From contig OZ038423.1 of NCBI GenBank assembly GCA_964036155.1, positions 43,663,249 through 43,727,248 of the forward strand: a DNA stretch of 64,000 bases, given 5' to 3'. The translations under genes were made by a program, and so were the position numbers. A model generated the notes under the pieces. The model had not been told where the DNA came from and ran no database searches. It saw nothing but the letters and a program-made list of their open reading frames with translations. Positions 10,830 to 21,971 of the stretch are shown piece by piece (positions within the stretch are counted from its first letter, which is position 1; each line of letters opens with the position of its first letter). Source of the stretch: Diploscapter coronatus (lineage: Eukaryota > Nematoda > Chromadorea > Rhabditida > Rhabditidae).

Positions 10830-11785
10830 TTTCTGTGTATCGGTTTTGAAGATCGTTTCCTCACTTCGCTTTTATACTTCTTCTCATGGATATGGTGCCT
10901 TTTCAAAAATTAATATATAAAGCTGAACAAGCTATATCGTTTGACAACAACTTTAATGTTTATTCGTCTACAAACATGCGTTTTCACTATCCAAACTTTA
11001 CTTTGCAAGTTGTCGTGACAATGCTAGATTGTGCTAGTCATTAGCTTTGCTTATAATAATGGCCTTCTATGCTGAATAAACTGAGATATTGATGTCATCT
11101 AGTAAATTTAATAAAATATCGCTGCCAGTTTACATGTTATATTTTACAATGCGCAAAGATTGGAAATGCTGATTAATATTTTGCGATGCGGTTGCAAATA
11201 TCGATTAAAGTCACAGCAAATTTTGCTATTTTTTATCGATTAACTTTACACTTATGACGTAACAATTCGTGGCGGTCATTTATTGTTTACTTATCCAGCA
11301 ACAAAAACTTGCTGTACATTTTGCGAATTTTAGAAACTTTAATATTAAAAGTATCATTATCTTCTTGCAATGTGTAGTGTGGTCTGTTATCAACAATCTA
11401 CTTGTTTATCAGCTGCAACCTCCAGCTGTGCTTGCAGAATTATTTTATTAATATAGAAGAGGTAATGCGTTTATATTGCTGGGTTTGTCATCCTATTCAG
11501 GGCGGGTGGAATTTGAAATTTTGCCTTTCGGAATTCCGCCCGGCCCTGAATACTATGACATCATCGAGATGAGAGATTCAACAAAATTTGGATGATTCTT
11601 CACATCGATTATAGTGCAAATCCAATACAAAATAATTTAAGACTTACAAAAACTCTGATATAGATGATTGAGTTGGAAATGAGTTATGACAAAATCATGA
11701 AAATTAGACGAGTCAATAATAAATGTATAAGTCATATTTTCAGCGTATTGAATTGTTACGAATTGAAATTTATTACGCATTTTCT
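10830..11785. other. Intergenic
   Basis: Upstream of the ShKT gene and downstream of the DGAT2-like gene. No gene seen; it holds one short palindrome at 11494-11552. Confidence 0.5.
11494..11552. repeat. 59-bp palindrome
   Basis: TATTCAGGGCGGGTGGAATT at the left pairs with GGAATTCCGCCCGGCCCTGAATA at the right, leaving a loop of about 16 bases. It is much GC-richer than its surroundings. It may be a minimal inverted-repeat element or a hairpin; the base pairing itself is plain. Confidence 0.8.
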
Positions 11786-13245
11786 CTAATAAAGATTTAA
11801 ATGGATATCTGATGAAATCCCATAGTCAGATTTGTGTTCTTCAAATAGATCAACCAGAGCCTTACAATATTCGGAGTGCAGTGAGTTAATTTGCTCATTC
11901 GTTGGATTGGAAACCTTGCCTACTCTGAAATTGCGATAATACAATTAAACCCAATAATGAACAAGTTTAAATTAACCTCATTGGTCGTCCAACTACTGTC
12001 GTAACAGGACGTCTGAATGGAAAGAAACCTAGCGGCCAAGATAATGGATTTCGAAATTTAGGTAGAGGAATATAATTGCCAAATATTGATATGAGCTTTT
12101 CCTAATAAAATTTTGAGTATCATATCATTAAGCATGCGAAACCTGAATATTTCTTAAAAATGATCCCTTTGGGTTCGGCATTTGTTCGTATAAATCATTT
12201 TCACCAAAGCTGAACATTGGAACCAGATCGGTTCTTAGTAGAATGGTATTATACTGGTGAATGATATCTCAAATCATACCCGTATTTTAGTGCATACTTA
12301 CAAAATCCTTTACGCGAGCGAATGTAAGTATCATAGGTGGCAGGATGTGAAGTGAGTACTTCATCACCACCCCCTAGTGCAATACAAATCGCACGTCCTT
12401 GATCAGTTCGATTATTTTGATGTACACAGAAGTTATGGACTAATTATCCTTTCCTGGATTCTGCAGCAAATATTCTAGAGATTTGGGCGATGAACTGACG
12501 CCCCCTATATTTTGACAATCTCATTAAAAGAATTCCAGTCATTTAACCTAGCCATTTGAAAATTTCACGTCTGAATGGAAGATAAAATTGAGGATGTAAG
12601 GTTAGGATAGTTCGGTCAAGTCCAGGAAATTCGTTCTAAATTGTTTCTTGACAACGTGACATTGAAAACTCATCATTTTACTGAAAAGTCAGTTGAGTTC
12701 ATTGCGAAATGCGCAGAAAGCCCAACTGCAAATAGTCCGTGAGGATGGTACCTGTAATATTTGAATCTTTTTCTAATAACCAAGATAATTACTAAGTCTT
12801 ACAGACATTATGAATTTATGCTAAATACGTTAAATACCCTAGAATGTAATTTCGATCTGGTGATAAATCAACGGTTTTCACCAATTTTATGGGAAAATAG
12901 CTCCCAAAATACTTCCAAGACCAGTGATTTCGATACCATCCCTAATCTTATGAGTGATTATAAAATAATTGAAAAGATCATGATACCCAAGGATGAGTAC
13001 CTTGCAGTGGACTTTGCAGATCATACAGGTACCAGGCAAAATAAACTGGCATTACCCACCAAATTGACGTGCATAAATAAATGTAAATTGGTAGCTGTAA
13101 TTTGAATAACTACTATTTTAACGCTAGGATACAACTTGCTTACCAAAATGGATAATGGTAGCATGAGCTGATTAATGAAGGTGGCATGTAATACGGCAAA
13201 AATCTCGAGAATATTATTCCACGAAAGGCGAGTTATCGAGTCCAT
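11786..13245 (-). CDS. DGAT2-family acyltransferase
   Basis: The family makes triacylglycerol (or acylates mono- and diacylglycerol) from acyl-CoA in the ER membrane. Exons at 13245-13144, 13094-12987, 12941-12838, 12751-12682, 12635-12548, 12504 onward and several to 11786 give about 340 residues. In order they show a hydrophobic N-terminal hairpin ([10 protein letters not shown] and [15 protein letters not shown]), [15 protein letters not shown], the active-site HPHG motif in NYILGYHPHG (spanning the intron at 12752-12837), [11 protein letters not shown], the conserved [38 protein letters not shown] and [14 protein letters not shown]. The C-terminus is SDIHLNLY. Introns are 45-90 bp. One junction, between LLQNPGKDN (about 12440) and [10 protein letters not shown], cannot be resolved cleanly. 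The gene is divergent from the UGT with 648 bp between starts. DGAT, MGAT and wax-synthase members cannot be told apart from motifs alone. Confidence 0.88.
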
Positions 13246-13893
13246 TTTACTTTATTATTATGTTTTGAAATAATGAGCCATTTGCCTATGATCATAAATA
13301 CAATAGTGATGACGAATTTCGCTTAATTTTCACGGACAAATTTGACTAATCTGTCTAGGCCTAGAATTTAGCAAATATAAGTAAAGAATATTATAGGAAA
13401 GACGGCGAAAAATAAGTTCGTATGGAAATTGACTCACCAACAAAACCAGAAACTGATATATGATATTGTTATGTTTATGATATGATCATTTTTCACCGGG
13501 TTAGAAAAAGACGTAAATTTAGGATTTCCTTTCATTTTTGCAATGAACCTTGTTAGTTATTGATAATAGTCGAAAAGTGAAAAGTGGGTATCAGTTTATC
13601 TTTACATTGGGACATTTTGTGACAGACAAGATCAAAATGTTATGTGGGCGTAATTCAAATAATGAAGTGGCGAAAATTATGCATAAATATCGTTAACTGA
13701 TATATTCTAATAATAATCCTGTCTAGAGTCAAACATTTCAACATATAAAAATGCTGTGAAAATGGATTTGAATGCAAATTACCTTACAGACGATACGATT
13801 TTTGATTTATCAAATTCACTGAATTAGGGAGTAGGTTTTCTCGTGTGCTAAAATGCGATATTGCTACTTTGACATTTTTAATTCGCTTTTGCT
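13246..13893. promoter_or_regulatory. Shared upstream region of DGAT2-like and UGT genes
   Basis: 648 bp between two divergent start codons. AT-rich; I see no clear TATA box or known operator. Confidence 0.35.
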
Positions 13894-16849
13894 ATGAATG
13901 GTACACAATCTTTACTATATTTTGCACTATGTCTATTCGTAAACCTTGTGCATTCTTATAAAGTGCTCGTATATTCGCCTATGATATACTATTCTCACAT
14001 GAATTTTGTAAATTCGGTCGCCGATGTATTAGCTGAAGCGGGTAATGATGTGGTATGTAATATCGTTGGCTCCCAAAAACTGATTATTAGAAATAAGGGA
14101 TAGCCAGAGAAGAAAAGGGAAACGCTCTTCATTTCAAATACTATCTTCGCATAAAAGTGAATGTTAATTTTTGAACTACCAGTTTTTGGGAGTTGCTAAT
14201 ACTTAATTTAACAATTAATATCGTATATTTTAGACAATATTTACACCTATTGTTGATGATATATATTTAAATAAAACTGGTTTGCACTATGTCAGAAATG
14301 TTATTAATCAAAGATTTGATAAAGAGTACTGGCATCTTAATTTTATAACACCACGAATTATCTTTCGTATCAAACGAGAAGACAACTCGTAGGAAAATGT
14401 TTAAATTATAATTTCTCTAAAATCTCTTCACTTCCTATGCTATTTTATTCGAACGCATATTTTTTCATTTCTTTCGGCGAGATAGTGTGGAAAATGGAGA
14501 TTTCCGAGGGATTCTAATTTTGACATTTCCTTACGAGTTGTCTTCTCGTTTGATATAATATGAGGGATAATCTAGTATTCTCGAATCCTTCCAAAGGATA
14601 TATGGCACTAAAGATGTAAAAGCAATGCTTGATCAATGGAATATGGATATGTCAATTTCATCGCTAATGTCTTTACTGGAGCATTCATATTTACCGAGTC
14701 GAATATGCAAAGGTAAGAAAATTTACTAGACTTCCATGTTTTCTTTTCGATTCTAGCCATTCTCAGTAACCAAACTTTGCTTGAGCAACTACGTGCTGAA
14801 AAATATGATCTAGCCATCGCAGAGCCCGTTTCTATGTGTGGTTTCGGTAAGGTATCTCTTTCATTGCGACCAACTAATGATTATTTTAGTTCTATTTGAT
14901 TACATAGACATTCCTGTGACGCTAGCTGCAACTTCGATGCTACAGCTCCCAACTGTTTCTAGAGCTATTGGCGAGCCTATGTCAGCAAGCTTTGTTCCAA
15001 GTAAAATTTCAAAAGAGCAAAATTGTAAATTTCACTGATTCTATTTCAGGCCACTTTGCATTTTTCACTGATAAAATGACTATTTTTGAACGAATGCAAA
15101 ATCTTATTTCTCAATTAATGGCTTATATCGCATTCAGTTATATTGGTAGAATGGAACTTGATGCTGTGGAGGAAATAGTTGGAAAGAAGGACATGAATGT
15201 CTAGAATGATTTCTTTGAATACTTACAAAATTTGTAACTTCAGGAGCTGCTGTCCAAAATCGCATATAGTTTTCACAACTCGCACCCATACATCGACTTC
15301 CCTAGGCCCGAAATGCCGAAAACTATACCAATAGGCGGCATCACATTGGAGAAACAATCCAAAGGAAAGACGACCTTGGCGAAGGTTCGGTAGAATCTGT
15401 TTCTGGGTTCTTCAAAGAAATTCAGGAATGGAACGAAGTTTTGAATAAACGGACCACAAATGTTCTCATCTCTTTTGGGACCTGTGTGAAAACGTCGGAT
15501 ATGCCAGAAGATTACAAGTAAAGTCTTAATTATATTGGAGCTAAAGTTTTGTCCTTAGAAAGAGCTTCATCGCCCTATTCGAATCCTTTCCCAATACGAC
15601 ATTCATTTGGAAGTATGAAAACCCTGAAGAGGATGTCTTTCAAGGCATTGGCAATCTTGTTCTGACCGAATGGATGCCACAAGTAGCTCTGCTTGGTAAA
15701 TTCATTTTTGAAATAAAATAATCTCTTCGGTTATTGTAGCGGATCCTCGATTAAGCTTATTTATAACGCACGGCGCCATTGGAAGTACAATTGAAGTCAC
15801 TCATAGTGGAGTTCCAGCTCTTGTAGTAAGACACTGCTTCGTTCATACGATCGCTTTCACAAGGAGCCGTTATTGTCGTTACTCACCGATTTGGAAGGTA
15901 AGTCGATTCGAACACGCTGATCACAAATATCTGGTTGAAAAGTGTGTACCTTGTTCCTGAAAGTTCGCTTCAAATCTGATTTCTCGACTTAAGAGTTGCA
16001 AATCGAAAATTGGCATTTCGTGAAATCAGCGTTTGAATGTCATTATTCGCCGCAAAAACAAAGAGAAATGAGAAGCACACGTGCAGCACCAAATTGTGGG
16101 CTCAAGAAGCACGGTGGGCACTTTTCATCCAGATATTCGTGATCAGCGTGCTCGAATTGACTTACGTTCCAAATATGAGCCAAATCAGTGAGTAACACAC
16201 TACAACGGTCCCTTATCAGTAGTCATTTTGTAAAAGAATAGTGAGTCTCAGAAAAGAAGAAAAATTATAGAAGTGAGATCTAGAAGAAAAAGTATAAAAA
16301 GCAACGTGTATTGCAATTACAAATAAAACTTCGTCGACTTGATGCAAACATGTCTTAATATATTTTACAGATCCCCATCATCTGTGAGCAAATGCGCAAT
16401 GCTGCTGCTCAAAAAAAGCACAAGGTTGCACTCACCCTAACCAAAGAAGATCTAGAAGACAAGAAGAAGTTGATTAATTTCGTAGGGGAAATGCTCGGTA
16501 ATGATGAGTAAGAAAGTCACTAAATCAACTTTTCAATTTTTAAAATTTTAGATATAGAAAGAATGCTAAAAGATTTGCTGAACTACTCAAACATCGACCA
16601 TTTTCCGCTAAGGAATTACTCCTAAAACACTGCGATTTAGCTGCGAAATTTGGCCCAATTACTCAACTGGATTCACATGCCACAGATCTCAATGTTTTTC
16701 AGTATTATTTAATCGACGTTATTTTACTGTTATTGATAGCTAGCATATTCATGATATCTTTTATCTCGTTATGTATAGTTTACACTTGCAAAAGGTGTAA
16801 AATGCGATATCAAAGGAAATATCTTTCTGGGGATAAGAAAAATTCATAA
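13894..16849 (+). CDS. UDP-glucuronosyltransferase (UGT)
   Basis: Transfers a sugar from a UDP-sugar to small lipophilic compounds (detoxification) as an ER-lumen enzyme with a C-terminal membrane anchor. The N-terminus MNGTQSLLYFALCLFVNLVHS is a signal peptide, followed by YSPMIYYSHMNFVNSVADVL with the histidine expected at the catalytic position. Further exons give KYDLAIAEPVSMCGF, NVLISFGTC, TFIWKYE and the UGT signature WMPQVALLADPRLSLFITHG...STIEVTHSGVPALV, joined across a 550-bp intron to IPIICEQMRNA. The family usually has DQ where this protein has EQ. It ends with a single membrane span (YYLIDVILLLLIASIFMIS) and a short basic tail with KK. Eleven or twelve exons. Introns at about 14319-14602 and 15822-16371 each hold a palindromic element; splicing across both is in frame. 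Confidence 0.92.
14355..14577. mobile_element. MITE-like palindromic element in a UGT intron
   Basis: The arms GAATTATCTTTCGTATCAAA... and its reverse complement ...TTTGATATAATATGAGGGAT share CAAACGAGAAGACAACTCGT exactly, about 45 bp per arm, around an unrelated centre of about 120 bp. Confidence 0.75.
15888..16174. mobile_element. MITE-like palindromic element in a UGT intron
   Basis: The left arm ATTTGGAAGGTAAGTCGATT... and the reverse complement of the right arm ATTTGGAACGTAAGTCAATT... match over about 65 bp including CACGCTGATCAC and AATATCTGG. No coding capacity. Its sequence differs from the element in the earlier intron. Confidence 0.78.
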
Positions 16850-17553
16850 GCTGCAATATTTAGAGGGGTCAAGTGGTTTTTCAAAATTTGCCAAATGAAT
16901 ATTGTAACTTGTGAAAATTTGTAAAATTGACCAACGTTATGTTTATAAATTGACTTTTCATATCTAATAGTGAAAAAAGACAAATCAGGAAAAAATAGCT
17001 TTGTAAATTTTAGCGAAAAATCACTATGACTTTGTCTTCAATGAGTAGGTGGGAATTGCACTCTCTATCTATAACTGATTTTTCTTCAAATTTATAAAAA
17101 TTTCACGGTTTCTACGGAGTAAATAAACGCTTTTCGGATTTTTAATTTCACAAATTCTAGTCTATTTTTTAGATTTTTATATCGTGATCTACAAATAGCT
17201 TACCTCCAAATGAAGCTCCTAAAAATGATTTCTATCAAGGTAATTTGGAATATGTATGACAAATTCAACTTTATCACGCTATTTTTTTTACCTATTCTTA
17301 TATTTCTATCCTCTCTCTAACTATTACGTTATGGTATTTTTCGTTACTTCATTGCGTTATTTCCGAATTACCTTCTATTAAAGAAAGCGGTCAGTTAATT
17401 TCACGTTTTATTCACGAGAATGCGAGATCGTGAAGATATACCCGCGTATTAGTGTGGTTGATGGGCGGTAAGTATACCTTCTTCATGGTTTTCGAGCATA
17501 CACATCTTTCAAACAGTTCTCCTGGCATTGTCGTAGATGGAGTACATGATAGG
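16850..17553. other. Convergent intergenic region
   Basis: 3' flanks of the UGT (+) and the phosphatase-like gene (-). No gene or structured element seen. Confidence 0.5.
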
Positions 17554-20500
17554 TTATGCCTGTCCCGCACCGGTCATTCCGGCCTCGTTTGACGCCAAGC
17601 GGCGCATCGCGTTGTTGATTCGCGTGAACTGCATTAGAGGGTTCTCGGAAACGGTTGCCTGGGAAATTTGATTGAAACTTGCGGAAAAAAAACCAAAGGA
17701 AAAAGGGTGTTTTTAGTTCAGCTGTAAAATGATTTTTTCCTATCATTTTCTGTAAACTAAATATTAGTTTATTGGACAACAGAACAGAAATATTTTAGAG
17801 TTCGTTGATTTTCTGATAAAAGCGAAATTTAATATAATTTTCTGTATATTAAATAGTGATGCATGTGGAAAAAAATAGGAAAAACTTTGAAAATTCCTAT
17901 TTTTCGAGAAAATAATTTACAAGAAAAATGCCCGCACCTTCTTGTTGACGATATCAATGCAGACGGTGTCGAGCGGGATGAATCGATTGTTTGCAGCCTC
18001 TTCCGCGCTGCTCAGCTTGTGGTTTCGGATCAGACTCACCACCGCGCTGTGTGCCACGAACACGATCGTTCTGCAAAATTCAACATTTTTCTAGAAAGAA
18101 AAATCTTCTGAAAGTTAACTGCTTTCATTCTATTGATATTTTAAATTTCGATAAAGATTATAGGAATATTCATTTTTTCCCAAAAAATAGAAAATTTTGC
18201 ATTAGAAATGACTCGAATATTGATTTCTATTTTCGAGAGCACGACTGTGATTTATAAAAATTGAATTTTTTAACTACTCACTTATCAGTGGTATCGCTGG
18301 CCTCATCGACGAAGGCGGCGATTCTCTTTTCGAATTCCAACGCAGTCTCCATCTCGGGGAGGTCCTCGTACTTCACCATCGGGTGGTACGTCTCCGCCAC
18401 ATGATAGCCCATTTCCGAGTACTGAATTTTTATTTTACATTGTCAATTTTTTTGGCTTAGAGTTCAAAGTAGTGGAAATCTTTAAATCACATTTTCACCT
18501 TAAACTTTGGTGAATCAAATGCGAGTAAAATACTTTTAGAGAAAGTCTGGATTGCAAAAGAGCGAATGAGTTGTGTACTTCATCTACAGTATCAATTTGA
18601 AACTTTATATGATGTAAAGTTCACTGATTTTAGGAAACGGAAATAGTAATACGATTTCCGGTTGAATCCAGATGCGCTGAATGTTGGTGGGGAGAGTGGC
18701 GCTCCATTTAGCGAGTGCGGGCTCGATGTAGACCATGCTGAACGTGTTTCCCATCCCGTCGATCATCGCCGACGCGGTCTGCACGCACGCCATTTCCGGG
18801 GAGCAGTAGATCTGCAAATTTTCCATTTTATGAGATTTTTCAGGAATACCATACTTTTCAAGATAAAAAATGCTAGCATGGAAACTCATTCCTACTTCCA
18901 AAAATCTATTAGTTTTACCTAGGGACCGCCAAGCCCCGCCCCTTTCACTTGATTCAAAAGTGTCCATAGTTGATAACCCTTTCGATTATCGCAAATATTT
19001 TTTGTTTTACTTTTATTTTTAATAATTGATCGGTACCTACTATACAATTCGATACCGCTCTTTCACGTGGTGATATCGATTTATTGATCGGGATGCGAAA
19101 AAAGTCCGCAAATGCGCGTCAAATTATAGCAATGCTAATATTTAGAGTTATAAAAAAGGCACATTTAATTTTTTTTGATGAATCGGTACACCTAGCTGAT
19201 ATCTACAAAATATGTAAAAATTAGAAAAATCCTGCGGCGCCAAACTTTTCCCGAGGCAATAATAGATGCTCGCCTTTGGGGTACTGTATCTTTACAAGGG
19301 ATCGGTAAAATCGTCTGAAAACTTGACTAAAATAAAATTTGACACTCCCTAATTATGCTACTCGAAAGAAAAAAACGAAATTTTATCAGAAAATATTTTT
19401 AAAATTAATTTCAAAATGACCATTTTTTTGTCTTTACTAATTTGGATTGCCCTAGTCATATTTTTAAAGGCACATGTGTTTTTATTTGATATTTTGATTA
19501 GTTGGTCAATTGTCTATCTTCAGTGAAAAAATCAGAAAAATCCTGCGGCGCCGAGCTGAGATCCTGATAATCCGCGAAAATATAAAAGAAGCCAATGCTG
19601 AAATGAAAGAGAGTGCAGAGAAAAAGATCCCCAAAGGCAGAGAAAGAAAGGGGGAAGCGAGCGGCATAGTGTCTTTTGCAGATAAACCACGCCCCTTTCC
19701 CTTGTCCACGAAAAGGAGCGATTTTGCCGATTTTTCGCGTTAAATTTTATCAATTTTTTAATCAGTGACGTATTTTTTCGCGGTTTTTTCGGTGGGGATG
19801 TTTAGAGGGGCACCTCAGCCTCTGAAAAATGTAGAAAACATAGTGCCAGAGCGAATTTGGCAAAATGGCTGGCGGTCTCTAGTTTTACCACAAATGTGAT
19901 TTTATTTCAAATTTTCCAGGATAATAATGCTAATACGAAAAATTCATATCTACTTTTGAAAATCGATCTTTTATCAAAAAGTGGTTGTTTCTGTTTCTAA
20001 AGCTTTTTCCAATAAAATATAATTACATTGTACGGCTCCAGCTTAGATGCCTTGAGTCCCTTGCCGTAAATTTGTGCGGCGACGATGCCGATTTCCGTGA
20101 GCATCGGATCCCAGCGATGGTGGAATTGAGGACGGCTGAAAATTTTATTCAAATATTTCAGCCGTTTTTCACCTTCTATTTTCACCATTGATTTTTCTCT
20201 TGTAAATAAATTGAATTCGGAAGCGTATAAACGTAACAATTTCTTATTAAATTTGAGTTTTTGATGAAATCTCTCACGTCTTGATGGCGTATGGCATGTT
20301 GAGGTCGTAGGGCTGGTAATTGCCGTCGCGCAGCGCGAAACGCACCCAGTCGGGAAATGCGTCCGGCATGCGCTCCGCGTGCGACACTGCAAATGAAGAT
20401 TTTAGCATCATTTTCAAAATTTGGGAGAATTTTTCTTAAGGCTCTTTCAAATTCGTCTAGAAAAATCACGTGAGCTCGGAATGGGTTAGAGATGTATTAG

Positions 20501-21672
20501 GCTGAATTCCAGGGCTTGGACTTAAATGCAACTCATATCGGTGTAGATGTAGGTATAAATTGGAATCTGGGTAAGCCCAGATTTTCAGAATGAAGTTTAT
20601 TTTGATGAAGGGATTTTTGAAATGTATTTTTTAAACCTGCGATAATCTTGAGTCCACTGGTGTCCTTCCTGGTCTTCTCGGCCCTCTCGATGTAGCTGAC
20701 GATGTCTTTGTAGGCATCCACGTTCGTTTGGAACGACGGCGAGTTGTTGTCGTCTGAAAGAGATCAGTAATCGATTTTTGAAATAACATAATTTTGCACC
20801 CCTTTTATAAAACCATATTTGTCAATTTGCCAACAAAACTGCAATGTGATGAACTCTTTTCATAGGGATATTCACTAAAATCTCTTTACTAATTTTTTTT
20901 TTTACAATCTCTATAATATTTATACTGTCATTTGTTTTCAACAGAATGACAATGCGATACGAATTTGCTGAAAAATTTAGACAAAAATATCAGTTTTGAT
21001 GAGGTTTCCTCGAACCAACCAATGATGCGCCTGGACTTGACGGCCCTCTGCTCGTCTCTGTCCCTGTGTCGAGGCGGCTTCTCACGCGACTTCTTCGCCA
21101 CGCTTTCCCTCGATTGGGCATTTTTCGATTGGAAGTTAATGGTCAGAAAGTAAAATTATCTGCCCTCTGTATTCTTCATCGATTTTTTCTACGAATTTTA
21201 TGACGAGCTTTATCTCTCTTGCTGGGAGACACATAAAAAGGGAAAAGTGAAAAGGGGAGTCATGTAGCGTAGTGTTTTTTTTTCAATTTAATGAAGATCA
21301 GTTTTGTTGATTACAATGACTGACTTTCTCTTTGAACGCTTCCTTTTCCGTTGGTTTTTCAGTCGGCTTTGATTCTTTCTCTTTCTTGTCCGATTCCTTC
21401 GGCTGCTCAAAGAAAATATCATGATTTTAAGAAATTTTCAAAATTCGACCCTCAGAAAATAGTATTCTTTCTGAAAGAGAGAGAAGGCGCCCCTTTCTTC
21501 TCAGTATGGCATTTTTCTGCGGGTTTTTTTCGGATTGAGTTTCGTGTATTTTGTTCTGGATTACGGTAATCCTTGGCCACGCTCCTTTTCATTTTGCAAA
21601 CGGTGGACGGTGTTCTACCTTCATGTCGGGCAGGTTCTCCACATTTTCGTGGACATTGCCCTCGTCGCTCAT
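17554..21672 (-). CDS. UBASH3/PGAM-like histidine phosphatase relative, probably inactive
   Basis: About ten exons (start 21672, MSDEGNVHENVENLPDMK; last exon about 17660-17554, ending AGMTGAGQA). A charged Lys/Glu/Arg-rich N-terminal tail of about 75 residues precedes one histidine-phosphatase domain: KIIAVSHAERMPDAFPDW, GNYQPYDLNMP, DPMLTEIG, IYCSPEMACVQTA, and a second histidine in TIVFVAHSAVVSLI. In active TULA/Sts-type enzymes these sites read R-H-G-E and S-P-x-L-R-C. Here the first is S-H-A-E and the arginine of the second is alanine, so two phosphate-binding arginines are gone although both histidines remain. UBA and SH3 domains of vertebrate UBASH3 are absent. The intron at about 18812-20028 is unusually long and contains GC-rich repeated pieces. 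A pseudo-phosphatase with a binding or scaffold role is inferred. Confidence 0.8.
19210..19760. repeat. Repeated GC-rich motif inside a long intron
   Basis: AGAAAAATCCTGCGGCGCC occurs at about 19223 and again at about 19537. A CGCCCCTTTC motif recurs at about 18935 and 19690. They stand out against the AT-rich intron. A 77-codon Lys/Glu-rich open frame on the plus strand (19510-19743) overlaps them, but it lies antisense in the intron and has no family resemblance. Confidence 0.5.
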
Positions 21673-21971
21673 TGTCGAATACGGTAATGACGACTCATTC
21701 TGAAAATCGAAAAATCGATAAAAATTAAAATGTCGCAAAAAAGTCAAAATGCTCCATTGCCAAACTTTTTCGTTAAACTCTCTTCGGAAAGTCTCTCCCT
21801 CGCTTCACACTACTACAGTCGCTGGTCAGCGAATTTCTTCCCGTCAAAATCATAATGTTAGCCACATAATGCATTCTCGCTCGTGTCGCCTAATTTTTAC
21901 TGATTTTAGAATTCCAGACTATTTCCTGCTGGCCTCGTGCATGTAATTGACCAACGACTTCAGGAGGAAAA
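21673..21971. promoter_or_regulatory. Divergent promoter region between phosphatase-like gene and HBS1
   Basis: Only 299 bp separate the two start codons. A consensus-like acceptor ACGACTTCAG ends at 21963, nine bases before the HBS1 ATG, and is a likely trans-splice site. No TATA box is obvious. Confidence 0.5.
21954..21963 (+). promoter_or_regulatory. Probable spliced-leader acceptor of HBS1
   Basis: ACGACTTCAG followed by GAGGAAAA and the ATG at 21972. There is no upstream coding exon, and a 3' splice site this close to an ATG is the usual sign of trans-splicing in nematodes. Confidence 0.5.

Noticed and set aside
12761..13105. 114-codon plus-strand open frame
   Set aside because: Antisense to exons of the DGAT2-like gene, whose minus-strand reading gives the HPHG region and other family motifs.
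19510..19743. Lys/Glu-rich 77-codon open frame
   Set aside because: Antisense inside an intron of the phosphatase-like gene, overlaps repeated motifs and has no known domain.
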